This document shows, piece after piece, positions 24,537-32,908 of a stretch of 46,435 nucleotides of DNA. Position 1 is the first letter of the stretch, and each line of letters begins with the position of its first letter. Below the pieces are notes generated by a model. That model did not search any database and was not told the origin of the DNA. It worked only from the letters and a program-made list of their open reading frames with translations. A program made the translations under genes and the position numbers. The DNA comes from Nocardia brevicatena NBRC 12119 (GTDB lineage: Bacteria > Actinomycetota > Actinomycetes > Mycobacteriales > Mycobacteriaceae): assembly GCF_000308495.1 (NCBI RefSeq), contig NZ_BAFU01000048.1, positions 1 to 46,435 of the forward strand. The letters are read 5' to 3'.

Positions 24537-26005
24537 CCCACGTCGAACTGGTCGATGTCTCCCTGCGGGACGGCAACCAGAGCATCTGGGGCGCGACCGG
24601 AATCACCACCCGGATGGTCGAAGGTGTCACCCCATTAATGGACCGGGTCGGCTACCGTGCGCTGGAACTGGCCTCGAGCACCCTGATGGCCACGGCCGTG
24701 CGCTACCACCGCGAGAACCCGTGGGAGCGTATCCGCGCCGCCCGCGACCGCACTCCGAACACCCCCCTGGGCTTCCTGACCACCGGCAAGCGGTTCATCA
24801 CCTTCCACCGCACACCCGACGCGGTATTCGAGCTGGCATTCACCCTGCTCGCCCGCAACGGTGTCAGCCGGCTGTGGGTGATCGATCCGATGCACGATAT
24901 GGCCGGCGCCGCCCGCACCGCCGAGATGGCCAAGCGGGTGGGCTTCGAGGAGGTCATCGGGGGAATCTGCTACACCACCAGTCCGGTGCACACCGACGAA
25001 CATTTCGCCGAGCGTATCGCCGAACTCGACGACTGCGCCGCGATCGATTCGATCTATCTCAAGGACCCCTCCGGCCTGCTCACCCCGGATCGGCTACGCA
25101 CCCTGGTGCCGCTGCTGCAGTCGCGGCTGCGCTCCAAGAAACTCGACGAAATCCACTCGCACAGCACCACGGGAGTATCGCCGCTCACCGTTCTCGACGC
25201 CGCGGACCTGGGTATCGGCACCATCCACTGTGCGCTGCCGCCGCTGGCGAACGGCGCCTCGCACCCCGAAGCCCAACGCCTGGTCGCCAATCTGCGCGCC
25301 CGCGGCCACACCGTCGACGTGGACCTGGACGCGATGGCCGAGGCCTCGGCATATCTGCGCCGCCAGGCGAAGATGAAGAACCTGCCGGTGGCCACGGTCA
25401 ACGAATATGACGAGGCGTACTACCGGCACACCATTCCCGGTGGCGTACAGTCCACCACTCGACGCCAGCTCGCCGAAATTCGCCGCCCGGAGCTGTTCGA
25501 TGCCGTCATCGAGGAAGCCGTGCAGGTTCGCGAGGACCTGGGCTGGCCGATCGTGATGACGCCGTTCGCCCAGTACATCGTCGCTCAGGCCACGCTCAAC
25601 GTCATTACCGGCAAGCGCTACGAACAGATGTCCGACGAGGTGATCGACCTGCTCCGCGGCGACTTCGGGCCGCTTCCGGGGCCGGTGAACCACGATGTGC
25701 TCGACCGGGCCATGTCCACTGCCCGCGGACAACAGGACAACTCCGCCGGCGCCGATATCACCGTCGCCGACCTGCGTCGCCGATTCGGCCACACCCTCTC
25801 CGACGAGGAGCTGCTGTTGCGTGCGGTGATGCCGGCCGAACAGGTCGATGCCATGGTGGCCGCCGAGACCACCTCGCCGGCCAGGACCGTCACACGGCTA
25901 CTCGGCGCGATCGGGGACCGCTCGACCGTCGCCCATATCGAAATGAGTACGAAAGATATGCACTTCTCCCTCCGCCGCACTGCCACCGGGGTGGCCCCGC
26001 GATGA
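24533..26005 (+). CDS. PycB/OadA-like carboxyltransferase with altered acceptor site
   Basis: 490 aa, ATGA overlap with the biotin carboxylase gene. It is an HMGL-like TIM barrel. Metal-site equivalents of pyruvate carboxylase are present: Asp13 in SLRDGNQS (with Gln16), the Lys of IYLKDPSGLLTPDR and the HxH of EIHSHSTTG. IPGGVQSTTRRQLAE and a C-terminal helical part follow. In pyruvate carboxylase and oxaloacetate decarboxylase the MLLRGxN motif supplies the Arg that binds pyruvate. The aligned segment here is GFLTTGKRF, with Thr84 at that position. The carboxyl acceptor is therefore probably not pyruvate. With the phosphotransferase encoded downstream, an enol phosphate or ketone is a reasonable candidate acceptor. 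Confidence 0.8.
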   Translation: MTHVELVDVSLRDGNQSIWGATGITTRMVEGVTPLMDRVGYRALELASSTLMATAVRYHRENPWERIRAARDRTPNTPLGFLTTGKRFITFHRTPDAVFELAFTLLARNGVSRLWVIDPMHDMAGAARTAEMAKRVGFEEVIGGICYTTSPVHTDEHFAERIAELDDCAAIDSIYLKDPSGLLTPDRLRTLVPLLQSRLRSKKLDEIHSHSTTGVSPLTVLDAADLGIGTIHCALPPLANGASHPEAQRLVANLRARGHTVDVDLDAMAEASAYLRRQAKMKNLPVATVNEYDEAYYRHTIPGGVQSTTRRQLAEIRRPELFDAVIEEAVQVREDLGWPIVMTPFAQYIVAQATLNVITGKRYEQMSDEVIDLLRGDFGPLPGPVNHDVLDRAMSTARGQQDNSAGADITVADLRRRFGHTLSDEELLLRAVMPAEQVDAMVAAETTSPARTVTRLLGAIGDRSTVAHIEMSTKDMHFSLRRTATGVAPR

Positions 26006-26868
26006 CCGACGCATTCTTGACGACAACCCGCGCATGGGTGCTCGACGTCGACGGATGCCTGATGCGCACCGCCCGCGCCGGCGGCGCCGGGGGAACCGCC
26101 ATGCCGAACGCAGGCCGATTCGTCGCGGCGTTACGCGCGGCCGGACATGCCGTGATCATCTGCACCAATGCCTCCCAGCGGCCCCCCGCATACTATGCGC
26201 AGCACCTGCGTGACAACGGGATCGATGTGGCCGACCGCGATTTCGTCACCGCCGGCAGCGCCGCGGCGGACTACCTCGCCGAGCACCATCCCGGCACTCG
26301 GGTCCTGGCCGTCGGCGATCTGGGATTGACCGAGCCGCTGATCGCGCGCGGTGTCGAACTCGTCGACCCGGCCGATACCGCCACGATCGCCGAGGTGGTG
26401 GTAGTCGGTGCCGCCGACAACTATCACACGACCGCGATCAATGCCGCCGCGCTGGCGGTAGACGCCGGTGCCCCCTTCTACACCACGGTCGGGTCGCCAT
26501 GGTTCCACGGCGGCCTGGGTAAATCCGTGGCGATCTCGGCAGCGGTGGCACACGCCGTCGCGTGGGCCACCGGTACCACTCCCGTCGTCCTCGGCAAACC
26601 GTCCTCGGCGCTGGGCGAGACTCTCCTGCGTCGACTGGCCACCGACCCCGATCACGTCACCGTGGTCGGTGATGCCACCGCCGAGATCGATCTGGCCCGA
26701 GCCATGGGCGCTCACAACGTATCGGTGCTCTCCGGCGCCATCGACGCCGCGGTCCTGGACTCTCTGCCACCGCAGCGTCGACCCGACCTCGTCGCCACCG
26801 ACGTGGCGGAACTTTTCACCCGACTGTCTCCCTATCTTCCCATCGCCTCCGAAGGAACTCGGGCATGA
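26002..26868 (+). CDS. HAD family phosphatase (NagD-like)
   Basis: 288 aa, ATGA overlaps on both sides. HAD motif I is VLDVDGCLMRT, motif II is in VIICTNASQRPP, motif III is the Lys of LGKPSSALGETLL, and motif IV is VVGDATAEIDLARAMG. The order and the NagD-type C2 cap (about 85-190, LAVGDLGLTEPLIARGVELV) fit the p-nitrophenylphosphatase/NagD group. It should hydrolyse a phosphate ester. Within this operon it may remove phosphate from an intermediate or clear a dead-end phospho-compound. Phenylphosphate carboxylase also includes a HAD-like subunit, which is a suggestive parallel. No membrane or secretion signal. Confidence 0.85.
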   Translation: MTDAFLTTTRAWVLDVDGCLMRTARAGGAGGTAMPNAGRFVAALRAAGHAVIICTNASQRPPAYYAQHLRDNGIDVADRDFVTAGSAAADYLAEHHPGTRVLAVGDLGLTEPLIARGVELVDPADTATIAEVVVVGAADNYHTTAINAAALAVDAGAPFYTTVGSPWFHGGLGKSVAISAAVAHAVAWATGTTPVVLGKPSSALGETLLRRLATDPDHVTVVGDATAEIDLARAMGAHNVSVLSGAIDAAVLDSLPPQRRPDLVATDVAELFTRLSPYLPIASEGTRA

Positions 26869-28730
26869 CCGTTACCCAGCCCCAGAACCCGACCACCCCC
26901 GCCACCCGCTTCGCGTTCTTCGACGAAGCAGTCACCCCGGCGGGCGCCGAAGGGTGGCAATCGATGTACCCGTACTTCCTCGTCCCCAGCGAGGAAACCG
27001 CGGAGGTCGAGAACTCGCGCTTCTGGTTCGCCGACACCATGCACTGGTCGCGTGGCTGTCATCCGTTCGACAGCATCGTGGCCGAGGCCGTCTATCTCGG
27101 TGCCGGACAGAACAGCACCCGGATCTTCGCTCTCCCCGTCTCCCTCGGACTCGATGTGCGCGTGGTCAACGGCTATGTCTACATCTCTCCGATCGCTGTC
27201 GACGATCCGGCCAGGATCGCCGAGCGCACCCAACATTTCCAGCAGCGCGCCGGCCACTACTACACCCACTGGGACGAGCTGTACGCCAAGTGGAAGACCA
27301 AGATGGAAGCGGCCATCGCCTCCCTGCGGGAGATCTCCTTCCCGCCATTGGCGGAGTACGATCCGCTCGAGGTCGTTACCGAGGCCCGGGGCCGCTCCAC
27401 CTCGTGGAACATCATCGAGAACTACCACCGCCTGATCGACGAGTTCTTTCTGGTGTGGCAGTACCATTTCGAGTTCCTCAACCTCGGCTACGGCGGCTAC
27501 ATCACCTTCTTCCAATTCTGCAAGCAGGCATTCCCACTGATCAGCGAGCAGACGATCGCCCGGATGGTGGCGGGTATCGACGTGCTCGCCTTCCGCCCCG
27601 ACGACGAGTTACGCGCACTCGCGAAGGCCGCGCACGACCTCGGCGTTGTCGACATCCTCACCTCGGGCCGATCACCGGAGCAGGTGTTCGCGGCGATGGC
27701 CGAGACGGACAACGGTCGGGCCTGGCTGTCCCGGTACGATGCGGCCGAGAGCCCCTGGTTCGACTATTTCGCCGAGTACGGCTTCACGCACGATCAGGAC
27801 ACGTGGGCGTCGAATCCGGCGATCCCCCTGCAGGGTATCGCCCGATATGCCGCCAAAATCGCGGCCGGGGAGGATATTTCCCGCCCTGTGGAGCAATTGC
27901 GGGCCGACCGCGACGAAATCGTCACCGGCTACCGCGACCTGTTGCAGCCGCGCGAGGCCGCGCAATTCGATGAACTCCTCGCGCTGGCGCGCAAAGTGTT
28001 CCCCTTTATCGAAGAGCACAATATCTATGTCGAGCACTGGAGCCACAATGTGTTCTGGCAGAAGGTGTGGGAGCTCGGTGACTTCCTGCTCGCCGCGGGC
28101 TTCACCACCGAGCGTGATGATGTGTTCTACCTCAACCGGTTCGAGCTCGACCAAGTGCTGTTCGATGTGGTCGAATCCTGGGCGATCGGGGTCGAACCAC
28201 GTGGCCGCCGGCGTTGGCAGGCCGAGATCGCCAAGCGTCGCGGTATCGTCGCCGCGCTCCGGGCGCACGGCGCACCGCCCGCGTACGGTATCCCACCCGA
28301 GCAGGTCACCGACCCGTTCGCGGTCATGAACTACGGGGTCACCACCGAGCGGGTCGCCGACTGGCTCGGTTCGAGTTCCGGATCCGACCGGCTCAGCGGC
28401 GTGCCCGGCTCTCTCGGTGTGGTCGAAGGCCCGGTGCGGGTCCTGCGCAACGAAGCGGATCTGGCTCTGCTGCAGCCCGGCGAGATCCTCGTGGCGCCGA
28501 TCACCGCACCCTCATGGGCCGCGGCGTTCGCCGTCGCGGCCGGTGTGATCACCGATATCGGCGGCATGATGAGCCACGCGGCGATCGTATGCCGCGAATA
28601 CGGCATCCCCGCGGTCGTGGGGACCGGGTTCGCCACCGCCCGCCTGACCACCGGAGAGCGGGTACGCATCGACGGCAAGGCGGGCACCGTCACCGTACTG
28701 AGCGAACTCGGCACTTCTTCCATCGACTGA
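26865..28730 (+). CDS. Phosphohistidine-domain subunit of a split PEP-synthase-like phosphotransferase (phenylphosphate synthase large-subunit type)
   Basis: 621 aa, ATGA overlap with the phosphatase gene. The C-terminal about 85 residues are a PEP-utilising mobile domain with ITDIGGMMSHAAIVCREYGI; His571 is the predicted phosphorylated residue. The first about 500 residues are helical and aromatic-rich (HYYTHWDELYAKWKTKMEAA, WQYHFEFLNLGYGGY, VEHWSHNVFWQKVWELGDFL) and resemble the substrate-binding central part of such enzymes. There is no ATP-grasp domain and no pyruvate/PEP-binding barrel. Phenylphosphate synthase of phenol-degrading bacteria has the same division: a roughly 70-kDa chain with the catalytic His near its C-terminus and a roughly 40-kDa ATP-binding chain. 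The latter is encoded next. Confidence 0.82.
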   Translation: MTVTQPQNPTTPATRFAFFDEAVTPAGAEGWQSMYPYFLVPSEETAEVENSRFWFADTMHWSRGCHPFDSIVAEAVYLGAGQNSTRIFALPVSLGLDVRVVNGYVYISPIAVDDPARIAERTQHFQQRAGHYYTHWDELYAKWKTKMEAAIASLREISFPPLAEYDPLEVVTEARGRSTSWNIIENYHRLIDEFFLVWQYHFEFLNLGYGGYITFFQFCKQAFPLISEQTIARMVAGIDVLAFRPDDELRALAKAAHDLGVVDILTSGRSPEQVFAAMAETDNGRAWLSRYDAAESPWFDYFAEYGFTHDQDTWASNPAIPLQGIARYAAKIAAGEDISRPVEQLRADRDEIVTGYRDLLQPREAAQFDELLALARKVFPFIEEHNIYVEHWSHNVFWQKVWELGDFLLAAGFTTERDDVFYLNRFELDQVLFDVVESWAIGVEPRGRRRWQAEIAKRRGIVAALRAHGAPPAYGIPPEQVTDPFAVMNYGVTTERVADWLGSSSGSDRLSGVPGSLGVVEGPVRVLRNEADLALLQPGEILVAPITAPSWAAAFAVAAGVITDIGGMMSHAAIVCREYGIPAVVGTGFATARLTTGERVRIDGKAGTVTVLSELGTSSID

Positions 28731-28740
28731 GGGAACAACC

Positions 28741-29820
28741 ATGTACACCTGTGATTTCGGGACCTCGGACTGTCGCGATGTGCGCCGGACCGGAGGCAAG
28801 GCGGCGAGTCTTGCCGATATGACCGCCGCCGGCCTGCCCGTCGCCCCGGGCTTCGCCGTCACCGCCCAGGCCTACCGCGCCTTCCTCGACCAGGGCACGG
28901 TACGCGCGCAGTTGACGGCGATCCTCGACGAACTCGGCGGTAGCCGGAACCAGGACGCGTTCGACGAGGCCGACCGCAAGATCGCCGCATTGTTCGAATC
29001 GGTGTCCCTGCCCGCCGATGTCGCCGCCGCCGTGCGCGGCGCCTACGCGGATCTGTGCGCCACCACCGCAGTGGACGGTATCGCCGTGGCCGTGCGCTCG
29101 AGCGCCACGGCCGAAGACTCGGTCGGCGCCAGCTTCGCCGGTGAGTTCGAAACCTGGATCGACATCGTCGGCGCCGACGCGGTACTCGCGCATGTGCACA
29201 AGTGCTATGTCAGTGTCTATTCCGGGCGCGTGTTGTCCTACCTGGCCGAGAAGAGCATCGACCCGAACGATATCGAGATGGCCGTGGTGGTGCAGAAAAC
29301 CGTCCGTGCCCGTTCGGCCGGGGTCATGTTCACCATCAGCCCGACCACCGGGGACCGTTCCACCATCGTGCTCGAGGCCGGGTGGGGCCTCGGGTTGGCC
29401 GTCGTCGGCGGCGAGATCACCCCGGACCGGTTCCTCGTCGACAAGATCGGTATGACCGTCGTCGAGCGAGTGGTGGGGGACAAACGCATCGAATACCGAC
29501 GGGGCGACGCCCCTCGAAAGGTGCCGGACGACCGGATCGGCGCACTGTGTCTCGACGACGACGAGGTGCTCGCCCTCGCCGAACTGGGCCGCAGGCTCGA
29601 AACCATGCACGGTGCCCCGCAGGATATCGAGTTCGCCATCGACGAGGAACTCGAACCCGGCCGCAACCTATTGCTGCTGCAGTGCCGTCCGGAAACCGTG
29701 TGGTCCGGTGTCGAACGCGCGCCCGCATTCGACACCGCGGCCGGGCTGATGGGGTGGATCACCCACAGCGTCTCCGGTGCCGCGCCGGTCGGCGCCCACG
29801 ACACCTCGCACAAGCACTGA
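28741..29820 (+). CDS. ATP-binding subunit of the split PEP-synthase-like phosphotransferase
   Basis: 359 aa, ATG with AGGGA at the preceding stop. The whole chain is the N-terminal PPDK/PEP-synthase ATP-grasp domain: GGKAASLADMTAAGLPVAPG at the start, then AVAVRSSATAEDSVGASFAG, VVVQKTVRARSAGVMFT, VLEAGWGLGLAVVGGEITPD and the terminal QCRPETVW. It ends at that point, with no swivelling His domain, so it must phosphorylate His571 of the protein encoded upstream. The pair would use ATP to phosphorylate an oxygen on the substrate. A rifampin-phosphotransferase-like activity is the alternative, but that enzyme is normally one chain. Confidence 0.88.
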   Translation: MYTCDFGTSDCRDVRRTGGKAASLADMTAAGLPVAPGFAVTAQAYRAFLDQGTVRAQLTAILDELGGSRNQDAFDEADRKIAALFESVSLPADVAAAVRGAYADLCATTAVDGIAVAVRSSATAEDSVGASFAGEFETWIDIVGADAVLAHVHKCYVSVYSGRVLSYLAEKSIDPNDIEMAVVVQKTVRARSAGVMFTISPTTGDRSTIVLEAGWGLGLAVVGGEITPDRFLVDKIGMTVVERVVGDKRIEYRRGDAPRKVPDDRIGALCLDDDEVLALAELGRRLETMHGAPQDIEFAIDEELEPGRNLLLLQCRPETVWSGVERAPAFDTAAGLMGWITHSVSGAAPVGAHDTSHKH

Positions 29821-29833
29821 GGACGGGCGTTCG

Positions 29834-31843
29834 ATGAAGCCTGCTACCACCGCTGGTACCCTGCTGCGGCACGCCCCACCGAAAACCGACTGGCCGCGAA
29901 GCCGTATCGGTCGCTTTCTGCTCGATCTCGAACACCGGACCGGCACCGTCTTCACGTCCTACCACGACGCATGGCAGTGGTCGGTCGATCACCTCGACGA
30001 ATTCTGGGCCGCGGTATGGGACGAATTCGCCATCCGATCCCATAGTCCCTACCAAACCGTCCTCGGTTCCCGCACCATGCCGGGTGCGCAATGGTTCCCC
30101 GGTGCCCGGCTGAACTACGCGGAACACGCCGTCCGTGAACTGAGCACACGCCCGGACCGGATCGCCGTCTACTCCCGCAGCCAGACCACCGGTAGTACCG
30201 ACTGGAGTGGGGAACGGCTGCTCGAGGAGATCGGCCGCATCCAACGCGGGCTCATCCGGTTGGGGGTGGACCGCGGTGATCGAGTCGCCGGGTACCTGCC
30301 CAGTATTCCGGAAACCGTCGCGGCCTACCTCGCCACCGTCGGTCTCGGTGCCATCTGGTGTTCGGTCCCGCCGGAGATGGGGGCGACCGCCGTGCTCGAA
30401 CGAATCGGACAGCTCGACCCCGCCGTCGTGCTGGCCGTCGATGGCTACCGGTGGGGCACGAAAACCATCTCCCGCGGTGCCGAACTCGCCGAACTGCGCC
30501 GGTCGCTGCCATCGGCCCGGTTCGTCCTTCTCGGCTACCTCGACCCGACGCCCGTGTGCCCGGACGGGGTGCTCGCATATGGCGAGTTCGTCGGCGAGGC
30601 GGGACCGATCGTCACCGAATCGGTGCCCTTCGACCACCCTCTCGTGGTCCTGTTCTCCTCCGGAACCACCGGTCGTCCCAAGGCCATCGTGCACTGTCAC
30701 GGTGGCCTGCTGCTCGAACACTGCAAGTCCGTGGGTCTGCATCAGGACCTGGGGCGCGACGATATCGCGTTCTACCACACCACCACCGGATGGATGGTGT
30801 GGAACCTGATGGTCTCGTCGCTCCTGGTCGGGACCGCGATCGTCGTGATGGACGGAGATCCGTCCTGGCCGACGCTCGACGGAGCGTGGTCACAGTGGGC
30901 GATCGTGGCCGAAACCGGCGCCACCTTCCTGGGTACCAGCGCCGGCTACCTCGCCTCGTGCGCCCACGCGCAGTTGACCCCGGGCCACCGATGGGATCTG
31001 AGCCGTTTGCGGGAGATCACCTCGTCCGGTTCCTCACTGGCACCGGATGTCGCGGGCTGGGTCTACGACGCCGTCGGCCGGTCGCTGTTGCTGGCCTCCA
31101 CCTCCGGGGGCACGGATGTGTGCACCGCCTTCCTCGGTGGTTCACCGCTCGTCGCCGTCCACGCCGGCGAAATGTCGTCTCGCCCGCTCGGAGTCGACGT
31201 CGAAGCACTCGATCCGCACGGTGAGCCCGTCCACGGTGTCCCTGGCGAACTCGTCGTGCGCCGGCCGATGCCGTCCATGCCCGTCTTCTTTTGGGGCGAC
31301 CCCCGGTTCGAACGCTACCGGGCGAGCTACTTCGACATGTACGACCGGATGTGGCGACACGGCGACTGGCTGATCCACACCGAGCGCGACACCTGGGTGA
31401 TCACCGGCCGCTCCGATGCGACCCTCAACCGCGGCGGTGTCCGTATCGGCACCGCCGAGTTCTACGCCGTGCTCGACGCCTCGCCCGATATCGCCGACAG
31501 CCTGGTACTGCATTTCGAGGACGACAGCGGTATGGGCCGACTCGTACTGGCACTGGCATTGGCGCGCCCCGATCTCGTGCCCGAGGAGGTCGAGGCCGAG
31601 GTACGACGTACCCTGCGTGCCCGGCTGTCGCCGCGGCACGTTCCCGATCACGTCGTGATCGTTCCGTCGGTGCCGCGCAACCGCACCGGGAAACGCCTCG
31701 AGGTCCCCGTCAAGCGAATCGTCAAAGGCGAACCTGTCGCCGATGTCCTCGACCTGAGCGTGGTCGTGGACCCCGACGGTGTCACCGAAACCGCCGCCCG
31801 TATCGCGGCAGCATTGGACGCCGTCGCGGTGCGGGCAGGGTGA
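29834..31843 (+). CDS. Acetoacetyl-CoA synthetase-type acyl-CoA ligase
   Basis: 669 aa from MKPATTAG, chosen for GAGGACG upstream. The ANL ligase motifs are VVLFSSGTTGRPKAIVHCHG, FYHTTTGWMVWNLMVSSLLV, the hinge region TGRSDATLNRGGVRIGTAEF and the catalytic Lys in RNRTGKRLEVPVKRI. The N-terminal FWAAVWDEF, the TGWMVWN motif and the length are those of acetoacetyl-CoA synthetases rather than acetyl-CoA synthetases. It would activate acetoacetate, or a homologous beta-keto acid, with ATP and CoA. That is the logical step after a ketone has been carboxylated, which is why I read the operon as a ketone carboxylation pathway. Confidence 0.88.
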   Translation: MKPATTAGTLLRHAPPKTDWPRSRIGRFLLDLEHRTGTVFTSYHDAWQWSVDHLDEFWAAVWDEFAIRSHSPYQTVLGSRTMPGAQWFPGARLNYAEHAVRELSTRPDRIAVYSRSQTTGSTDWSGERLLEEIGRIQRGLIRLGVDRGDRVAGYLPSIPETVAAYLATVGLGAIWCSVPPEMGATAVLERIGQLDPAVVLAVDGYRWGTKTISRGAELAELRRSLPSARFVLLGYLDPTPVCPDGVLAYGEFVGEAGPIVTESVPFDHPLVVLFSSGTTGRPKAIVHCHGGLLLEHCKSVGLHQDLGRDDIAFYHTTTGWMVWNLMVSSLLVGTAIVVMDGDPSWPTLDGAWSQWAIVAETGATFLGTSAGYLASCAHAQLTPGHRWDLSRLREITSSGSSLAPDVAGWVYDAVGRSLLLASTSGGTDVCTAFLGGSPLVAVHAGEMSSRPLGVDVEALDPHGEPVHGVPGELVVRRPMPSMPVFFWGDPRFERYRASYFDMYDRMWRHGDWLIHTERDTWVITGRSDATLNRGGVRIGTAEFYAVLDASPDIADSLVLHFEDDSGMGRLVLALALARPDLVPEEVEAEVRRTLRARLSPRHVPDHVVIVPSVPRNRTGKRLEVPVKRIVKGEPVADVLDLSVVVDPDGVTETAARIAAALDAVAVRAG

Positions 31844-31949
31844 ACGTGGACGCGCCGCACCCGATGATCCGTTCTCGGGAGTGGTATCCACCGTCGACGG
31901 CGGACGCCCGGTGCACCGAGTACATCCACAACGAAAAGGCAATCCGACA

Positions 31950-32837
31950 ATGACCCGCTACGAATACGGAATCGATTTCGATGCGCTCGACGCCATCGAT
32001 ATCCACACCCACGTCGAGATCGACGGTTGCGGACACCGCTCGCTCGACGACGACCTGATGGCCGCCTCGGAGAAGTACTTCAAATCCGGCGAGGAACGTA
32101 CCCCCACTATCACCTCGATCGCCGAGCATTACCGGCAGCGGAACATGGCTGCCGTTGTGTTCACCATCGACGCCCGGTCGGCCACCGGACACGACCCGAA
32201 TTCGGTGGAGGAGATCGCCGAACTGGCAACCGAGAACAACGATGTGCTCATTCCCTTCGGCTCGGTCGACCCGTTGCAGGGCAAGGCCGCGGTGAAACGG
32301 CTGCGCCGACTGGTCGACGAATACGGCGTCAAGGGGTTCAAGTTCCACCCCAGTTTGCAGGGCTTCGAACCGAACGACCGGCGCTACTACCCCCTGTACG
32401 AGGCGCTCACCGAGGCCGGTGTGCCGGCGCTGTTCCACACCGGGCAGACCGGTATCGGCGCGGGACTGCCCGGTGGACACGGCATCAAGTTGCGCTACTC
32501 GGATCCCATGCTGCTCGACGATGTCGCCGCCGACTTCCCCGATCTGACCATCATCATGGCCCACCCCGCCATACCGTGGGTCGATGCGCAGATCTCCATC
32601 GCCACCCATAAGGCGAACGTCTACCTCGATCTGTCCGGGTGGTCACCGAAGTACTTCCCATCGCAGCTGGTCAAGGCCGCGAATACGATATTGCGGCGGA
32701 AAGTCCTGTTCGGATCGGACTTCCCCGTCATCCAAGTAGACCGTTGGATGGCAGATTTCTGGAAGCTCGACATCAAACCCGAGGTCGAGCCGCTGATCTT
32801 CAAACAGAACGCGCTGCGGGTGCTCGGTATCGGGTAG
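31950..32837 (+). CDS. Amidohydrolase-2 family metal-dependent hydrolase/decarboxylase
   Basis: 295 aa, ATG with AAAGG upstream, 106 bases after the ligase gene and probably the last gene of the operon. It is an ACMSD/gamma-resorcylate-decarboxylase-type TIM barrel with the metal motif IDIHTHVEIDG (HxH), GVKGFKFHPSLQGFEPNDRR, PALFHTGQTGIG, IIMAHPAIPWVD and the catalytic Asp motif VLFGSDFPV. Family members hydrolyse or decarboxylate acids and enol-lactones. Its job here is not evident; it could process a related substrate, for example a diketone or aromatic acid, that feeds the carboxylase, or run the reverse decarboxylation. Confidence in the family is high, in the role low. Confidence 0.88.
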   Translation: MTRYEYGIDFDALDAIDIHTHVEIDGCGHRSLDDDLMAASEKYFKSGEERTPTITSIAEHYRQRNMAAVVFTIDARSATGHDPNSVEEIAELATENNDVLIPFGSVDPLQGKAAVKRLRRLVDEYGVKGFKFHPSLQGFEPNDRRYYPLYEALTEAGVPALFHTGQTGIGAGLPGGHGIKLRYSDPMLLDDVAADFPDLTIIMAHPAIPWVDAQISIATHKANVYLDLSGWSPKYFPSQLVKAANTILRRKVLFGSDFPVIQVDRWMADFWKLDIKPEVEPLIFKQNALRVLGIG

Positions 32838-32851
32838 CGCCGGCAGCCGGG

Positions 32852-32908
32852 TCATCCCGGCCAGGTCCGGTTCGCCACCTCGGGTATGTCCTCTCCGTTC
32901 TCTGAGCG
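32852..32908 (-). pseudogene. Duplicated 3' tail of a phosphoketolase gene
   Basis: On the minus strand this encodes [17 protein letters not shown] followed by a stop, nearly identical to the C-terminus [15 protein letters not shown] of the complete phosphoketolase at 35300-37762. The DNA similarity starts exactly at the stop codon and covers about 50 bases. No more phosphoketolase sequence is found beyond it. Confidence 0.75.
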
